DNA of 64,000 nucleotides, from assembly GCF_024622195.1 (NCBI RefSeq), contig NZ_JANKBI010000001.1:186001-250000 (forward strand), read 5' to 3'. This DNA comes from Murimonas intestini (GTDB lineage: Bacteria > Bacillota > Clostridia > Lachnospirales > Lachnospiraceae). The translations under genes and the position numbers were made by a program. This document shows, one piece after another, positions 63,094 to 64,000 of this stretch. How positions within the stretch are numbered: position 1 is the stretch's first letter; each line of letters starts with the position of its first letter. Under the pieces are notes generated by a model. The model was not told the origin of the DNA, did not search any database, and worked only from the letters and a program-made list of their open reading frames with translations.

Positions 63094-64000
63094 TCTGTCA
63101 CCTCCGTTTTTTCCGTCTTCTTCCTGGATGCGATCACTGCCTGCTCTTTCGGCAGATTTTTCTCAACGGTAAAAAAACAGATCAGAATTGCGCACGCCAG
63201 ATATGCTGCTGTCTCTATTCCAATATAGCTTACCGTAATTATATTCTGCACGCCCGCGCTCTGAGCTGCAATGCCCAGAGATATATCTGCAGACTGATTA
63301 TATCCGCCGGCATTTAAAAGGCTACTGAATACGGCGTTACATATAGGGGTTCCCGCCACCATAACAGAACTGTAGATCGACATGGTCAAACCGTCCGTCC
63401 TTATCCTCGTTTTATATTCGATATGGTCGATCACATCCGCAAGCATCGCAAGAATCATATAACATGCCGGCGCTGACCCGAGACATTTCAGAGCTACCCC
63501 TGTAGCAACAGGAACGATCTGTCCGTTTCCCAGAAGAGCGATCACACCTCCCGCAAATCCAATCAGCATTCCAATCATGCATACGATTCTTTTACCGAAT
63601 CTGCTGCAGAGCGGAACAACAAAAATCACAGCTACAGCCATAGGTATCGCTCCCATGATACTTAAAATGGACTGTGATACGCCCCATGCATCCGCTGTTC
63701 CGAAAATTGTATTATCCAGAACCCATTTGCAGAAATATGACATGGAGCCATTCTTCAGTGAGCCGCTCCACTGAAATCCCACATAGAATAACATCGCGAT
63801 CCACCACATCTTCTCGCTTGTGATGGCTTTCAGCTGTTTTCTGACAGAAACATTCCCATGCTCTTTGCCTGCTGTTTTTTTCTCCTCCGACAGTTCCTCT
63901 GTCACACGCTCCCTTGTAAAGCGGTATTGAAGATAGATGGTAAGAGCTGAAAAGACGGCAAGCGCAAGCATCGTCAGGAACCACATGTTCTGGTTGTCTT
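63090..64000 (-). CDS. GPH-family sugar symporter, partial (5' end beyond the window)
   Basis: The C-terminal 303 residues of a GPH-type transporter, open to the window edge (DNQNMWFLTMLALAVFSALT). Features: about seven helices, the cytoplasmic loop VSVRKQLKAITSEKMWWIAM, KNGSMSYFCKWVLDNTIFGT, VPLCSRFGKRIVCMIGMLIG, DVIDHIEYKTRIRTDGLTMS. The C-terminal part has the typical ADVIDHIEYKTG-like motif of the family. Probably imports the substrate of the GH2 enzyme encoded directly downstream. Confidence 0.88.
   Translation of the reverse strand, partial: DNQNMWFLTMLALAVFSALTIYLQYRFTRERVTEELSEEKKTAGKEHGNVSVRKQLKAITSEKMWWIAMLFYVGFQWSGSLKNGSMSYFCKWVLDNTIFGTADAWGVSQSILSIMGAIPMAVAVIFVVPLCSRFGKRIVCMIGMLIGFAGGVIALLGNGQIVPVATGVALKCLGSAPACYMILAMLADVIDHIEYKTRIRTDGLTMSIYSSVMVAGTPICNAVFSSLLNAGGYNQSADISLGIAAQSAGVQNIITVSYIGIETAAYLACAILICFFTVEKNLPKEQAVIASRKKTEKTEVTE

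Noticed and set aside
1..64000. CRISPR arrays, tRNA and rRNA genes
   Set aside because: No regularly spaced repeats of 25-40 bases, no tRNA cloverleaf and no rRNA sequence were seen on reading both strands.

Overview
The window looks like a chromosomal segment of a gut Clostridia, most likely a Lachnospiraceae relative. Grounds: AGGAGG-type ribosome sites throughout, tight gene overlaps, GHKL/LytTR and BceAB/FtsX-type signalling cassettes, ABC-F and Vat-type resistance genes, GPH sugar symporters, and many family 2 and 3 glycoside hydrolases. No rRNA, tRNA or CRISPR array was seen.

Region 1 (1-5.4 kb) is a peptide-sensing or detoxification cassette: a GHKL histidine kinase with a LytTR response regulator, then an ABC ATPase and an 800-residue FtsX permease. 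A 21-bp-period direct repeat lies before the ABC genes. Region 2 (5.4-36 kb) is an accessory graveyard. Small intact genes (YCII, GyrI-like, DUF3795, DJ-1, MBL hydrolase, alpha/beta hydrolase, AraC regulator, AlkC-type repair protein, DUF1905-nitroreductase) alternate with broken ones (EFR1 flavodoxin-ferredoxin, GNAT, LemA, an integrative-element gene, MFS, CPBP protease, Vat, MATE, methyltransferase, peptidase S51, TetR). Many of the broken genes carry clean internal deletions. Embedded here are a full-length group II intron with its reverse transcriptase, a MerR regulator with a textbook 19-bp-spacer operator before a BcrA-like ABC operon, and a MATE/ABC-F/Vat operon behind a leader-peptide and terminator attenuator. 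A complete two-component/ABC system (28.1-33.6 kb) has 11-bp-period repeats upstream of both its transcription units.

Region 3 (36.5-57.7 kb) is a glycan-utilisation locus. An apparent single 16-kb operon on the minus strand runs from about 53.1 kb to a terminator at 36.5 kb. It encodes two GH2 enzymes, a GH43-like enzyme, a domain-swapped GH3, three alpha/beta hydrolases (probable esterases), a GPH symporter, a GH106-like enzyme and a 23-residue small ORF. A divergent AraC regulator faces it, and two promoters of the operon share a -10 block and an operator-like motif at exactly the same distance. Next to it lie two sugar-phosphate isomerase/epimerases, an aldo/keto reductase and a broken DUF4432 gene. 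Region 4 (57.7-64 kb) holds a mosaic of duplicated gene shards, a PAS-GGDEF-GAF diguanylate cyclase, and another GH2 + GPH symporter pair cut by the window edge.

Most notable for follow-up: the AraC-type operator set, the resistance-operon attenuator, the MerR operator, two group II introns each placed directly behind a terminator hairpin, and the deletion/mosaic pattern.
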